Shown here piece after piece: positions 7,676 to 16,362 of a DNA stretch of 64,000 bases (position 1 is its first letter; the number at the start of each line of letters is the position of its first letter). The notes under the pieces were generated by a model that saw only the letters and a list, made by a program, of their open reading frames with translations, searched no databases and was not told the DNA's origin. The stretch is from Sphingomonas sp. Leaf34 (GTDB lineage Bacteria; Pseudomonadota; Alphaproteobacteria; Sphingomonadales; Sphingomonadaceae), in NCBI RefSeq assembly GCF_001421805.1, contig NZ_LMLC01000005.1, positions 248,001-312,000 of the forward strand, written 5' to 3'. A program made the translations under genes and the position numbers.

Positions 7676-9025
7676 TCAATGGGCAGTCGCGGCATCGGCG
7701 GGCAGCGCCGCCGGCACGAACTCGGGAAGCTTGCCCGACAGCGCCGCGTCGAGCTTGTCGCGGTCGAGTGCGCCTTCCCAGCGGGCGACGACGATCGTCG
7801 CGACCGCGTTTCCGATGAAGTTGGTCAGGCTACGGCACTCGCTCATGAAGCGGTCGACACCGAGGATCAGCGCCATGCCCGCGATCGGCACGGTCGGCAC
7901 GATCGACAGCGTGGCGGCCAGCGTGATGAAGCCCGCGCCGGTCACGCCCGCCGCCCCCTTCGAAGAGATCATCGCGACGACCAGCAGCAGCAATTCCTGC
8001 CCGAGCGTCAGATGCGTGTTGGTCGCCTGCGCGATGAACAGCGCCGCCAGCGTCATGTAGATGTTGGTACCGTCGAGGTTGAACGAATAGCCGGTCGGCA
8101 CGACCAGCCCGACGACCGACTTCTCGCAGCCCGCAGCCTCCATCTTCTGGATCAGGTTCGGCAGCGCGGCTTCCGACGACGACGTGCCGAGCACCAGCAG
8201 CAGTTCGGCCTTCAGATACTTGATCAGCTTGAAGATCGAGAAGCCCGTCAGGCGCGCGACGGTGCCGAGGATGACCACCACGAACAGGATTGCGGTCAGA
8301 TAGAAGGTCGCGACCAGCGCACCGAGATTGGCGAGGCTGCCGATCCCGTATTTGCCGATCGTGAACGCGATCGCGCCGAACGCACCGAGCGGGGCTGCGC
8401 GCATCAGGATGCCGACCAGCTTGAAGACGATCAGGCTGAGCCGCTCGAGGAAGTTCAGCACCGGCTTGGCAGGCTCGCCGACCAGGCTGAGCGAAATGCC
8501 GAACAGGATCGCGACGAGCAGGATCTGAAGGATGTTCCCTTCGGTGAACGCGCTGACCATCGTGTCCGGGATGATGCTCATCAGGAACCCGGTGATCGTC
8601 GTCTCGTGCGCCTTGACGGTGTAGTCGGCGATGCCCTTGGTATCGAGCGAGGCGGCGTCGATGTTCATCCCCGCGCCCGGCTGGACGACGTTGGCGACGA
8701 TCAGGCCGACGATCAGCGCGAGCGTCGAGAAGAACAGGAAGTAGGCGAACGCCTTGCCCGCGACGCGGCCAACCGACCCCAGTTCCTTCATGCCCGCAAT
8801 ACCCGTGACGAGCGTCAGGAAGATCACCGGAGCGATGATCATCTTCACCAGCTTGATGAACGCATCGCCGAGCGGCTTGAGCGCTGCGCCGTACGTCGGA
8901 TAGAAATGCCCGAGTGCCGCGCCCAGCGCGATCGCGATCAGCACCTGGATGTAGAGCTGGCCGCTCCAGCGCTTGCGCGCGGGCGTTTCCGCGACGCCAT
9001 ATGTCTGGGATGGTAGGGTCAACAT
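7676..9025 (-). CDS. dctA: C4-dicarboxylate:cation symporter of the DAACS family
   Basis: A 449-residue inner-membrane carrier for succinate, fumarate, malate and related acids with protons or sodium. Signatures of the dicarboxylate/amino acid:cation symporter fold are clear: [17 protein letters not shown] (re-entrant hairpin 1), [20 protein letters not shown] (the NxDGT transport motif of TM7), [18 protein letters not shown] (hairpin 2) and [19 protein letters not shown] (TM8 substrate site). Glutamate or aspartate transport is possible, but the divergent dctB/dctD genes favour C4-dicarboxylates. The ATG at 9025 has a close AGGAGG; an alternative GTG lies 30 bp upstream at 9055. It probably forms an operon with the barrel gene that follows. 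Confidence 0.9.
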   Translation of the reverse strand: MLTLPSQTYGVAETPARKRWSGQLYIQVLIAIALGAALGHFYPTYGAALKPLGDAFIKLVKMIIAPVIFLTLVTGIAGMKELGSVGRVAGKAFAYFLFFSTLALIVGLIVANVVQPGAGMNIDAASLDTKGIADYTVKAHETTITGFLMSIIPDTMVSAFTEGNILQILLVAILFGISLSLVGEPAKPVLNFLERLSLIVFKLVGILMRAAPLGAFGAIAFTIGKYGIGSLANLGALVATFYLTAILFVVVILGTVARLTGFSIFKLIKYLKAELLLVLGTSSSEAALPNLIQKMEAAGCEKSVVGLVVPTGYSFNLDGTNIYMTLAALFIAQATNTHLTLGQELLLLVVAMISSKGAAGVTGAGFITLAATLSIVPTVPIAGMALILGVDRFMSECRSLTNFIGNAVATIVVARWEGALDRDKLDAALSGKLPEFVPAALPADAATAH

Positions 9026-9210
9026 CGCCTCCTGAAAACCTTCGCCCGTTGTCACGGGACGTTATGGCGACGGTAATGCCGGGCCGGACCGCGGACTACA
9101 ATACCGGGTCGGACCCTATCTAAAACGTTGGTTTTGCGTGGTTTATGGACATACCCTGTCTTCTGATGTGCGAAAAATGTCACTTTTCAGCGGTAGCGGG
9201 ACGCTTTGGT

Positions 9211-9228
9211 GTGTGATAATCCGCACAA
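9211..9228 (+). promoter_or_regulatory. Candidate extended -10 promoter for dctB
   Basis: TGTGATAAT (9212-9220) matches an extended -10 element (TG-N-GATAAT). The dctB ATG is at 9229, only 8 bp past it, with no ribosome site, so a transcript from here would be almost leaderless. No good -35 and no -24/-12 (sigma-54) pattern was seen in the dctA-dctB gap. Confidence 0.35.
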
Positions 9229-11028
9229 ATGGCGCGGTTCAAATCCCCCCTTTTCATCACCGCGCTGGCCGTTCTGCTGGCATTCGCCGCGCTCGGCATC
9301 GTCGTCGCCGGAGTTGCCTCGATCTACGGCCCACGCGCGGTGGCGGACGCGACCGCGTCGGTGCGGCTGCGCGCGGTCCAGCAGACCCGCAGCAACCTTC
9401 GCCTGCTCGAGGCGGAGCTGCAGACCTATCGCCTGCTCCCGGTCATGCTCGGCGAATATCCGGACGTCCGTGCCGCACTCGCCTCGGGCACGGTCGACCC
9501 CGCGCTCAACGCGAAGCTGGCACTGTTGGCGGCGCGGACCGGCGCCCCGGTAATCTACGCGCTTGATACGCAGGGCATGACGATCGCCGCCTCGAACGCC
9601 GCACGCGCGGACAGCTTTCTCGGCCACGATTATCGCTATCGCGACTATTTCACCAAGGCGATGGCGTCAGGCGCGACCGAGTTCTTCGCGCTCGGCAGCG
9701 TGAGCGGGCGGCCTGGCCTGTATCTGTCGCGGCGTATCGATCGGGACGGCCGGCCGCTCGGCGTGGTGGTGGTGAAGGTCGAGTTCGGCAAGATCGCACG
9801 CGCGTGGATCCAGGACATGATGGCGACCTTCGTCACCGATCCCGATGGCATCATCCTGATCGCGAGCGATCCGAAGCTCGAATTCCGAACGACGCGCACG
9901 TTGCCCGCTGCGCGTCGCGCGGCACTGATCGCGACACGCCAGTTCGGCACCTCGCCGCTCGACCCGGCACCGCTGACGCTGCGTGGCGGCGTATGGCACG
10001 AGGGGGTGTCGCGGCTGCCCAACGGGTCGCCGGCGATCGCGGTCTCGCTCCCGGTGCCGATCGCAGGCTGGCGGCTGGTGCATATGGAGCCGCTCGACGC
10101 CGCGTTGCGCACCGCTGCGGCACGCACGCGCTGGGCGACCGCGATCGCGGCGCTGCTGACGATCGCGGTGATCGTTGCCGCCTGGTGGCTTCAGGCACGC
10201 CGCAAGCGCAACGCGGGCGCACGCGCCGAACTCGAGGCCGAAGTCGCGCGGCGCACCGCAGAGCTGCGCGCCACCGCCGACCGGCTGCAGATCGAGGTCG
10301 AGCAGCGCGAGGCGTCCGACCAGCGCTTTCGCCAGGCGCGCGAGGAGCTGGCGCACGCCAACCGGGTCGGCTCGATCGGCACGATCACCGCCAGCGTCGC
10401 GCACGAGATCAACCAGCCGGTCGCCGCGATCCGCACCTTCGCCGACAATGCCGCCGCCTTCCTCGCGCGCGGCGAACCCGCACGCGCGGCGACCAACCTC
10501 CAGTCGATCGTCAACCTCACCAGCCGGATCGGCACGATCACCGCCGGCCTGCGCCGCTACGCACGACGCGGCGCAGGGTCGATCGGCCCGGTCGCGCTCG
10601 ACGAAGCCGTCGACGGCGTCCGCCTGCTCATCGGCGACCGCTTCCGCGCGAAGGGCGTGACGCTCGACCTCCCCACCGGTCCCGAGGCGCGGCTGACCGT
10701 GATCGCCGGCCGCGTCCGGCTCGAGCAGGTCCTCGTCAATCTCCTCCAGAACGCGCTCGACGCGGTCGCCGACCGGCGCGACGCCCGAGTCAGCGTCACG
10801 GTCGGCCGGAAAGGCCGCGACGTCGTGCTGACCGTCGCCGACAACGGCCCCGGCATCGCGCCCGCGATGGCCGACCATCTCTTCACCCCGTTCGAGACGA
10901 GCAAGAAGGACGGCCTCGGCCTCGGCCTCGGCATCGCACGCGACATCATGACCGAGTTCGGCGGCACGCTCGACCTCGTCCCAGCCCCCGAAGGCGCGAT
11001 CTTCCGCATGATCCTGGTAAAAGCATGA
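9229..11028 (+). CDS. dctB: C4-dicarboxylate sensor histidine kinase, DctB type
   Basis: A 599-residue membrane sensor kinase. A first membrane span at about 8-32 and a second at 303-321 enclose a periplasmic double-Cache-like sensing domain. A short coiled coil (about 330-375) leads to the kinase core. The H-box reads SVAHEINQPVAAIRTFADN, with phospho-acceptor His392, and the ATPase part has NLLQNALDAV (N box), DNGPGIA (G1) and GLGLGLGIARDIM (G2). This layout and the HEINQPV box are typical of DctB. Its stop overlaps the ATG of the response-regulator gene (ATGA), and dctA is divergent 203 bp away, fitting a system that senses external dicarboxylates and switches on their uptake. Confidence 0.9.
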   Translation: MARFKSPLFITALAVLLAFAALGIVVAGVASIYGPRAVADATASVRLRAVQQTRSNLRLLEAELQTYRLLPVMLGEYPDVRAALASGTVDPALNAKLALLAARTGAPVIYALDTQGMTIAASNAARADSFLGHDYRYRDYFTKAMASGATEFFALGSVSGRPGLYLSRRIDRDGRPLGVVVVKVEFGKIARAWIQDMMATFVTDPDGIILIASDPKLEFRTTRTLPAARRAALIATRQFGTSPLDPAPLTLRGGVWHEGVSRLPNGSPAIAVSLPVPIAGWRLVHMEPLDAALRTAAARTRWATAIAALLTIAVIVAAWWLQARRKRNAGARAELEAEVARRTAELRATADRLQIEVEQREASDQRFRQAREELAHANRVGSIGTITASVAHEINQPVAAIRTFADNAAAFLARGEPARAATNLQSIVNLTSRIGTITAGLRRYARRGAGSIGPVALDEAVDGVRLLIGDRFRAKGVTLDLPTGPEARLTVIAGRVRLEQVLVNLLQNALDAVADRRDARVSVTVGRKGRDVVLTVADNGPGIAPAMADHLFTPFETSKKDGLGLGLGIARDIMTEFGGTLDLVPAPEGAIFRMILVKA

Positions 11029-12350
11029 CAGAGCAGGCCGTTCTCCTTGTCGACGACGACGACGTCCTGCGCGGCGCGCTCGAACAATCGTTCGAACTCG
11101 CCGGGATCGCGGTGATCGCCGAGCGCGATCCGACCGTCGCGCTGGCCCGTGTGACCGCCGGGTTCGACGGCGCAGTGGTGTCCGACATCCGCATGCCGAA
11201 GATGGACGGGCTCGAGCTGTTCCGCCGGATCGCCGCGATCGACCACGAGATCCCGGTGCTGCTGATGACCGGCCACGGCGATGTCGCGATGGCGGTCGCA
11301 GCCCTCAAGAACGGCGCGTTCGACTTCATCCCGAAACCCTTCGCGACCGATCACCTGATCGCGGGCGCCAGGCGTGCGCTCGAAATGCGCCGCCTCGTCC
11401 TCGACAATCGCCGCCTGCGTGCGGCCGCCGAGGAGACGATCGGCGCCGAGCCGCTGATCGGCGAAACGCCCGTCATGGTCCGCCTCCGCGAAACCATGCG
11501 CCAGATCGCGCAGGCCGATATCGACGTGCTGATCGAGGGCGAGACGGGTACCGGCAAGGAGCTCGTCGCGGTCCTCCTCCACCGCTGGAGCAACCGCCGC
11601 TCGCGGCCGTTCGTCGCGGTCAACTGCGCCGCGCTGCCCGAGGCGGTCGCCGAGATCGAGCTGTTCGGCCATGACGGCGACTCGCGGCTGCCGCGCACCG
11701 GCCGGATCGAGGCCTCGAACCGCGGCACGCTGTTCCTCGACGAGATCGAGAGCACGCTCCCCGCGTTCCAGGCGAAATTGCTCCGCGTGCTGGAGGAGCG
11801 CGAGGTGATGCCGGTCGGCGGCGACCTGCCGCGCGCGCTCGACCTGCGCGTGATCGCTGCCGCCAAACCCGGGCTCGACCAGGCGGTCGAGGACGGCCGC
11901 TTCCGCGCCGACCTGCTGTTCCGGCTCGACGCGGTCCGCCTCCGCATCCCGCCGTTGCGCGAACGTCGCGACGACATTCCGCTATTGTTCGGCCACCTGC
12001 TCCACCAGGCTGCCGAGCGGTTCGGCCGCGACGTGCCGACCATCGACACCGCGACGCTCGCCTATCTCGGCCAGCACGACTGGCCCGGCAACGTCCGCGA
12101 ACTCGACAACCTCGCCAAGCGGCTGGTGCTCCGTGTCGAGGCGGAGGACGCGGTCGACGAAGACAGCGACATCCCCCTCCCCGCGCGCGTCGACAAGTTC
12201 GAGGAAGCGACGATCCGAGCGACGCTGCAACAGGTTAGCGGCGACGTCCGCTCCGCGCTCGCGGCGCTCGGCATCCCGCGGAAAACCTTCTACGACAAGC
12301 TCAAACGCCACGACATCGACGTCGAAGCCTACCGCCCGACCAAAAGCTAG
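11025..12350 (+). CDS. dctD: DctD-like response regulator (receiver, AAA+, Fis HTH) lacking the GAFTGA loop
   Basis: A 441-residue NtrC-class regulator. The receiver domain (1-120) has acidic residues DDDD near 10-13 and phospho-acceptor Asp54 in VVSDIRMPKMDG. The AAA+ domain (about 140-370) has Walker A EGETGTGKE and Walker B GTLFLDEIE. The C-terminus (395-430) is a Fis-type helix-turn-helix with ALGIPRKTFYDKL. The stretch between ELFGH and GTLFLDEIE is short (DGDSRLPRTGRIEASNR), so the GAFTGA loop that contacts sigma-54 is missing. Such proteins, like Rhodobacter NtrC, can act with the housekeeping sigma factor instead. It is translationally coupled to dctB. The true start is the overlapping ATG; a longer frame upstream is a shadow of dctB. 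Confidence 0.88.
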   Translation: MTEQAVLLVDDDDVLRGALEQSFELAGIAVIAERDPTVALARVTAGFDGAVVSDIRMPKMDGLELFRRIAAIDHEIPVLLMTGHGDVAMAVAALKNGAFDFIPKPFATDHLIAGARRALEMRRLVLDNRRLRAAAEETIGAEPLIGETPVMVRLRETMRQIAQADIDVLIEGETGTGKELVAVLLHRWSNRRSRPFVAVNCAALPEAVAEIELFGHDGDSRLPRTGRIEASNRGTLFLDEIESTLPAFQAKLLRVLEEREVMPVGGDLPRALDLRVIAAAKPGLDQAVEDGRFRADLLFRLDAVRLRIPPLRERRDDIPLLFGHLLHQAAERFGRDVPTIDTATLAYLGQHDWPGNVRELDNLAKRLVLRVEAEDAVDEDSDIPLPARVDKFEEATIRATLQQVSGDVRSALAALGIPRKTFYDKLKRHDIDVEAYRPTKS

Positions 12351-12351
12351 C

Positions 12352-12479
12352 TGATCCTCCCCCGCCAGGGGGAGGTGGCACCGCAGGTGACGGAGGGGGA
12401 GGACACGCAACCGCTGTTACCCTTCCCGCCCCCTCCGTCTGGCAAGTGCCAGCCACCTCCCCCTGGCGGGGGAGGATCA
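12352..12479. repeat. Dispersed inverted-repeat element, family B (about 128 bp)
   Basis: Arms begin and end with GATCCTCCCCCGCCAGGGGG and its inverse, enclosing an interior with GTGACGGAGGGGGAGG and its partner CCCCCTCCGTCTGGC. It lies between convergent genes (dctD and the AbrB-like gene). Related copies are at 16229-16354 and 51727-51842. Confidence 0.65.
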
Positions 12480-12489
12480 GCCGATCGCC

Positions 12490-13545
12490 CTAACTCGGAA
12501 TAACCGGCGGCACCCCGCCCTGCCGCGTCGCCACGAACCGCGCGAGCGGCGGCCCGATCAGCAACACCCCGAGAAACCGCAGCACCTGCAGCGCCATCAC
12601 GAACGGCACGTCGACCGGGCTCGACGCAGCGATGATCGCGACCGAATCCATCCCGCCCGGGCTGGTCGCGAGATAGGCGGTGACCGGATCGATCCCCCAC
12701 CAGCGCGTCAACGCCGCCGCGATTCCGCCGCAGAACGCGATCAGCAGCGCCACTGATAGCAGGATTCGCGGCATCGCCCTGCCCGCGACGCGCAAGGTGT
12801 CGCGCGTGAACGACAGCCCGATCTTCCATCCGACCACCGCATAGCTGATCGCGAGCAGCCACTGCGGCAACACCGGCTGCGCGATCCCGGTGACGTTCAA
12901 CGCTGCCCCCGCGACCAGCGAGCCGAGTAGCGCCCCCGCCGGCAGCCGCAGCGCGACACCAACCCCCGCACCAACACCGGCAATCGCGATCGTCCGCAGC
13001 ACCGCAATCGGATCGACCGCCGCGAACCACGTCGCGGCAACGTGATGCCCGCTCCCGCCGCCGACCATCACCGCCGCCAGCACCGACGCGACCACCGCGA
13101 CGCAGACGACGCGCGTATAGGTCATCACCGCGACCAGCCGCGAATCCGCGCCATACGCCTGCGCCATCAGCACCATCGCGCTCGCCGCCCCCGGCGTCGA
13201 TCCCCACACCGCGACGGTGCCCGGCAACACCTGCCACCGGCTCAGCAGATAACCGAGCACGCTGCTCGCCGCGAGCGTGACGCCGTTGACCATCAGGAAC
13301 ACCGGCCAGTGATCCGCGACCGTCGCGACGATCCCCGTCGTGATCGAGCCCGCAATCAGCGTCCCCACCGCCGCCTGCGCCGCGCGAAACGCCGATAGGG
13401 GCACGCTCAACGACCACCCGCGCACCGCGAGCGCCACCGCCGCGATCATCGGCCCGAGCAACAGTCCCGCGGGCAGCCCGACGAGTTCCAGCACTGCCGC
13501 AACCACCGCCGACAGCGCGACCAAGACGGTCCAGCGCCCGATCAA
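12490..13545 (-). CDS. AbrB-family (duplicated-domain) membrane protein
   Basis: A 351-residue polytopic inner-membrane protein with about ten hydrophobic helices. It is built from two similar halves, each with a helix ending in a GxxxG/PGG segment (WGSTPGAASAMVLMAQAYG in the first half, ATSPGGMDSVAIIAASS in the second). This is the AbrB duplicated-region family, often labelled ammonia monooxygenase in databases. That label is not supported here, and the substrate is unknown, although a transport role is likely. The start is a TTG at 13545 whose TTGA overlaps the stop of the upstream methyltransferase-like gene, making it the last gene of a three-gene operon. Confidence 0.85.
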   Translation of the reverse strand: MIGRWTVLVALSAVVAAVLELVGLPAGLLLGPMIAAVALAVRGWSLSVPLSAFRAAQAAVGTLIAGSITTGIVATVADHWPVFLMVNGVTLAASSVLGYLLSRWQVLPGTVAVWGSTPGAASAMVLMAQAYGADSRLVAVMTYTRVVCVAVVASVLAAVMVGGGSGHHVAATWFAAVDPIAVLRTIAIAGVGAGVGVALRLPAGALLGSLVAGAALNVTGIAQPVLPQWLLAISYAVVGWKIGLSFTRDTLRVAGRAMPRILLSVALLIAFCGGIAAALTRWWGIDPVTAYLATSPGGMDSVAIIAASSPVDVPFVMALQVLRFLGVLLIGPPLARFVATRQGGVPPVIPS

Positions 13546-14204
13546 GATTTGGTCGCGAACCAGATCACATGCCGCGCCCCACCCTTGCGCGTAGCCCGCG
13601 CGATAACCTCATCGACCGCGAAACCCGCCTCGTCGAGCCGTTTGGCGAACGGCTTGCTCGGCGCAGACGACCACACCGCCAGCACCCCGCCGGGCCGCAG
13701 CGCCGCGCGCGCACGCGCCAGCCCCGCCGCCCCGTACAGCCGATCGTTACCGGGCCGCGAAATCCCGTCCGGACCATTGTCGACATCGAGCAGGATCGCG
13801 TCCCACTCCCCCTCGCCGATCGCCGTCGCCACGTCGCCCTCGAAGATTCTAGTCCGCGGATCGGTCAGGCTCTCCCCATGCAGCGCCGCCATCGGCCCCT
13901 GCGCCCATTCGATCACCGCGGGCACGATCTCCGCCACAGCCACCTCGGCATCAGGCCCCAGCCGCGCGAGCGCCGCGCGCAACGTGAACCCCATGCCCAA
14001 CCCGCCGATCAGCATCCGCACGCCTGGCCGCGCACCGATCCGGTCGCACGCCTGTTCCGCCAGCGCCTCTTCCGAGCCGCTCAGCCGGCTGTTCATCAGC
14101 TCGTTCGCGCCGAGCATGATCGAAAACTCGGCACCCCGCTGGAGCAGCCGAAGCTCGCCCCCGCCCGGGACCTGCGCCGTCCCCAGCAGAACCCGCGGCA
14201 CCAT
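13542..14204 (-). CDS. Spermidine synthase-like methyltransferase-fold protein
   Basis: A 220-residue Rossmann-fold protein. It has the glycine-rich nucleotide loop LIGGLGMGFTLRAALARLG, an acidic VAVAEIVPAVIEWA strand end, and DAILLDVDNGPDGISR, a segment shared with the spermidine synthase (SpeE) family, where the Asp binds the amine. It lacks most of the N-terminal beta domain of true SpeE, so polyamine synthesis should not be assumed. The start was set at the ATG (14204) that overlaps the stop of the Hsp70-like gene. It sits between the chaperone-like and AbrB-like genes, with ATGA and TTGA overlaps on its two sides, so the three are translated together. Confidence 0.78.
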   Translation of the reverse strand: MVPRVLLGTAQVPGGGELRLLQRGAEFSIMLGANELMNSRLSGSEEALAEQACDRIGARPGVRMLIGGLGMGFTLRAALARLGPDAEVAVAEIVPAVIEWAQGPMAALHGESLTDPRTRIFEGDVATAIGEGEWDAILLDVDNGPDGISRPGNDRLYGAAGLARARAALRPGGVLAVWSSAPSKPFAKRLDEAGFAVDEVIARATRKGGARHVIWFATKS

Positions 14205-15502
14205 CAGGCGGACCACGCCGCGATGTCGTCCTGATCGCCGATCAGGGCCAGCCCGTGCGCGATCGACGTCAGTTCGCCGCCGCTCATGATCGCCGCCTCG
14301 CCGAACCGCTCGACGAAGATCCGGCGGATGCGCGGGATCAGCGACGACCCGCCGGTCAGGAACACGCGGTCGATATCGCCCCCACCGACGTTCGCGACCT
14401 CGAGCGCACGGTCCACCGCCGCCTCGATCCGCACCACGTCGTCGGCGATCCAGCCCTCGAACTGCGCACGCGTCACGTCCGCCTCGATCTCCAGCCCCGC
14501 CCCCGCGAAGTGGAAATGCGCGTCCTCGCCGCTCGACAGCGCGCGCTTGAGCGACCCCACCGCATCGTACAACGGATAGCCCAGCTCATTCTCGATTACC
14601 GCGATCATCCGCCCGATCGCGTCCGGATCGACCGCGGTCTTCTGCAACCGCTCCAGCTCGGTCATCGTCTTGCGGTTGCGCATCAGCGCCAGCCTGGACC
14701 AGTCCGCGAAATCGGCGAAATAGGCGCGCGGGATCTCCAGCTCCTTGCCGAACGACTTGTACGCGCCGCCCTTGCCCAGCATCGGCAGCACCAGCCGGTC
14801 GAGGATCCGGTAATCGAACCGGTCGCCCGCAATCCCGACGCCCGCATGCCCGAGCGGCGTACACCGCCGCGCCGCGCCCGGCTCGGCCACGCGCACGACC
14901 GAGAAATCGCTCGTACCGCCGCCGAAATCCGCCACCAAGATCGTCGCCGGCTCGGTCAGCCGCGTTGCATAGCTGTACGCCGCGCCGAGCGGCTCATAGA
15001 CATAATGGATCTCCGCGCCGAAGCCCTTGAACATGGCGTCATAGCGCGTCCTTGCCAGCGCCTCGTCGGGCCGCGCCCCCGCATATTCGACCGGCCGCCC
15101 GACCACGATCCGGTGCGGCCGCGTGTCGAGCTTGCCGCCCGCATGCGAAATCAGCTTCTCGAGGAACAGCTGCCCCATCTCCTCGAAGCGATAGCGCTTG
15201 TCGAAGACCGAGGCCTGCTCGAACGTCTTCATCGCCGCGACCGACTTGAACGACTGGATGAACCGGCTGTCGAGCGGGTATTCCATATATTCGGCGATCG
15301 CCCACGGCCCCGCATCCGACGCGAGCCCCTTGCCGCTGTCGTCCTGCCAGAAGCACAGCGCCGAGCGGAACACCGGGCTCGTCTCGGCGGGGGCGGCGAA
15401 GCTCACGAGTTCGGGGGCGCCGCCCTTCGTCCCCAAGGCCACGACGCTGTTGGTCGTGCCGAAATCCAGCCCCAAGGCCGGGCCGCCAGCGTCCATCTGC
15501 AT
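14204..15502 (-). CDS. Hsp70-like (YegD type) ATPase without a substrate-binding domain
   Basis: A 432-residue member of the Hsp70/actin ATPase fold. The first phosphate loop is GLDFGTTNSVVALG at residues 10-23, the second is VADFGGGTSDFSVV near 185, and the adenosine motif LTGGSSLIPRIRRIF lies near 385. The chain stops soon after the nucleotide domain, so the beta-sandwich substrate-binding domain of DnaK is absent, as in E. coli YegD. Its client or partner is unknown. The ATG at 15502 has an AAGGA ribosome site 6 bp upstream; a second ATG lies 6 bp downstream. It is the first gene of a coupled trio with the spermidine synthase-like and AbrB-like genes. Confidence 0.87.
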   Translation of the reverse strand: MQMDAGGPALGLDFGTTNSVVALGTKGGAPELVSFAAPAETSPVFRSALCFWQDDSGKGLASDAGPWAIAEYMEYPLDSRFIQSFKSVAAMKTFEQASVFDKRYRFEEMGQLFLEKLISHAGGKLDTRPHRIVVGRPVEYAGARPDEALARTRYDAMFKGFGAEIHYVYEPLGAAYSYATRLTEPATILVADFGGGTSDFSVVRVAEPGAARRCTPLGHAGVGIAGDRFDYRILDRLVLPMLGKGGAYKSFGKELEIPRAYFADFADWSRLALMRNRKTMTELERLQKTAVDPDAIGRMIAVIENELGYPLYDAVGSLKRALSSGEDAHFHFAGAGLEIEADVTRAQFEGWIADDVVRIEAAVDRALEVANVGGGDIDRVFLTGGSSLIPRIRRIFVERFGEAAIMSGGELTSIAHGLALIGDQDDIAAWSA

Positions 15503-15603
15503 GCGTCGTCCTTCAATGAACGCGCGCCTATGCCGATGCCGAGGCGGGCATGGCAACCCCGCGCGTGCTCGCCAGCCGGTAAAACGGGTCGTGCCGCGGG
15601 CGC

Positions 15604-16077
15604 CTAGCCGCGCTTCAGCCGGACCAGGGCCGCGTCCAGCGCGGACAGGAAACTCGACCGGTCGCTTTTCGAGAACGGCGCCGGCCCGCCGATCACGTCG
15701 CCGCCCGCGCGCAGATCGGCCATGATCGCCCGCGTCGCGATCGCGCCGCCGATCGAGCTGGTGGTGAACGGCTTGCCGGTGTTAGCCAGCACGGTAGCGC
15801 CGGCCTTCAGGCAGCGATCGGCGAGCAGGATGTCGGCGGTGATCACCACCGCTTTCGCATCGCTTTGCTCGGCGATCCAGTCGTCGGCGGCATCGAACCC
15901 GTCGCTGACGACGACGCGGCTGATCAGCGGATGGACGGGGATGCGGAAATGGCTGTTGGCGACGATCGTGACGGGCACCGCATGGCGCCACGCGACCTTG
16001 TAGATCTCGTCTTTGACGGGACACGCGTCGGCATCGACAAGGATACGCAGCGGGGATGGCAGGTCGGTCATAGTCAT
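15604..16077 (-). CDS. YaiI/YqxD family (UPF0178) protein
   Basis: A protein of 157 residues from the ATG at 16077 (a second ATG lies at 16071). It matches the UPF0178 family: [20 protein letters not shown] at the start, [14 protein letters not shown] in the middle, and [13 protein letters not shown] with [12 protein letters not shown] near the end. The family has a PIN-like fold with conserved acidic residues, and its biochemical role is not settled. An AGAGGGG ribosome site fits the first ATG better. The gene stands alone, with repeat-filled intergenic DNA upstream and a short gap downstream before the Hsp70-like gene. Identification as a family member is sure; the function is not. Confidence 0.88.
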   Translation of the reverse strand: MTMTDLPSPLRILVDADACPVKDEIYKVAWRHAVPVTIVANSHFRIPVHPLISRVVVSDGFDAADDWIAEQSDAKAVVITADILLADRCLKAGATVLANTGKPFTTSSIGGAIATRAIMADLRAGGDVIGGPAPFSKSDRSSFLSALDAALVRLKRG

Positions 16078-16090
16078 CTCACCCCTCTCG

Positions 16091-16172
16091 TCATCCTGAC
16101 GAAAGTCAGGACCCAGGATCAAGCAGGACGGCGTTCGTTACTCTGGATCCTGACTTTCGTCAGGATGACGGA
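16091..16172. repeat. Dispersed palindromic element, family A (about 82 bp)
   Basis: Two inverted arms with TGACGAAAGTCAGGA and TCCTGACTTTCGTCA enclose about 35 bp. Same family and nearly the same size as the element at 3478-3561. Confidence 0.7.
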
Positions 16173-16228
16173 GGTAGGGGGGGGCGGCACCAGCGCACCG
16201 GGCGCAATCCGCAAAGCCGATCCCCCTC

Positions 16229-16354
16229 GATCCTCCCCCGCCAGGGGGAGGTGGCAGGCATCAGCCTGACGGAGGGGGAGGCATCCACAACATCCGTTGC
16301 GCGTCCTCACCCTCCGTCACCTTCGGCGACACCTCCCCCTTGTGGGGGAGGATC
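16229..16354. repeat. Dispersed inverted-repeat element, family B (about 126 bp)
   Basis: Starts GATCCTCCCCCGCCAGGGGG and ends with the inverse GGGGGAGGATC. The interior has GACGGAGGGGGAGG facing CCCTCCGTCACC. The right arm lies next to the end of the helicase gene. Together with the family A copy it fills most of the 285-bp gap 16078-16362. Confidence 0.65.
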
Positions 16355-16362
16355 GCGATGGC

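Noticed and set aside
9026..9228. A sigma-54 promoter for dctA
   Set aside because: I looked for a GG-N10-GC type -24/-12 pattern on the minus strand and did not find a good match, which also agrees with the regulator's missing GAFTGA loop.
12352..12479. Possible CRISPR-like repeats among the palindromic elements
   Set aside because: The copies are far apart, not regularly spaced with unique spacers, and no cas gene is present.
12490..13545. Ammonia monooxygenase label for the AbrB-like gene
   Set aside because: Database entries for this family often carry that label, but the protein has no copper or catalytic features of ammonia monooxygenase.
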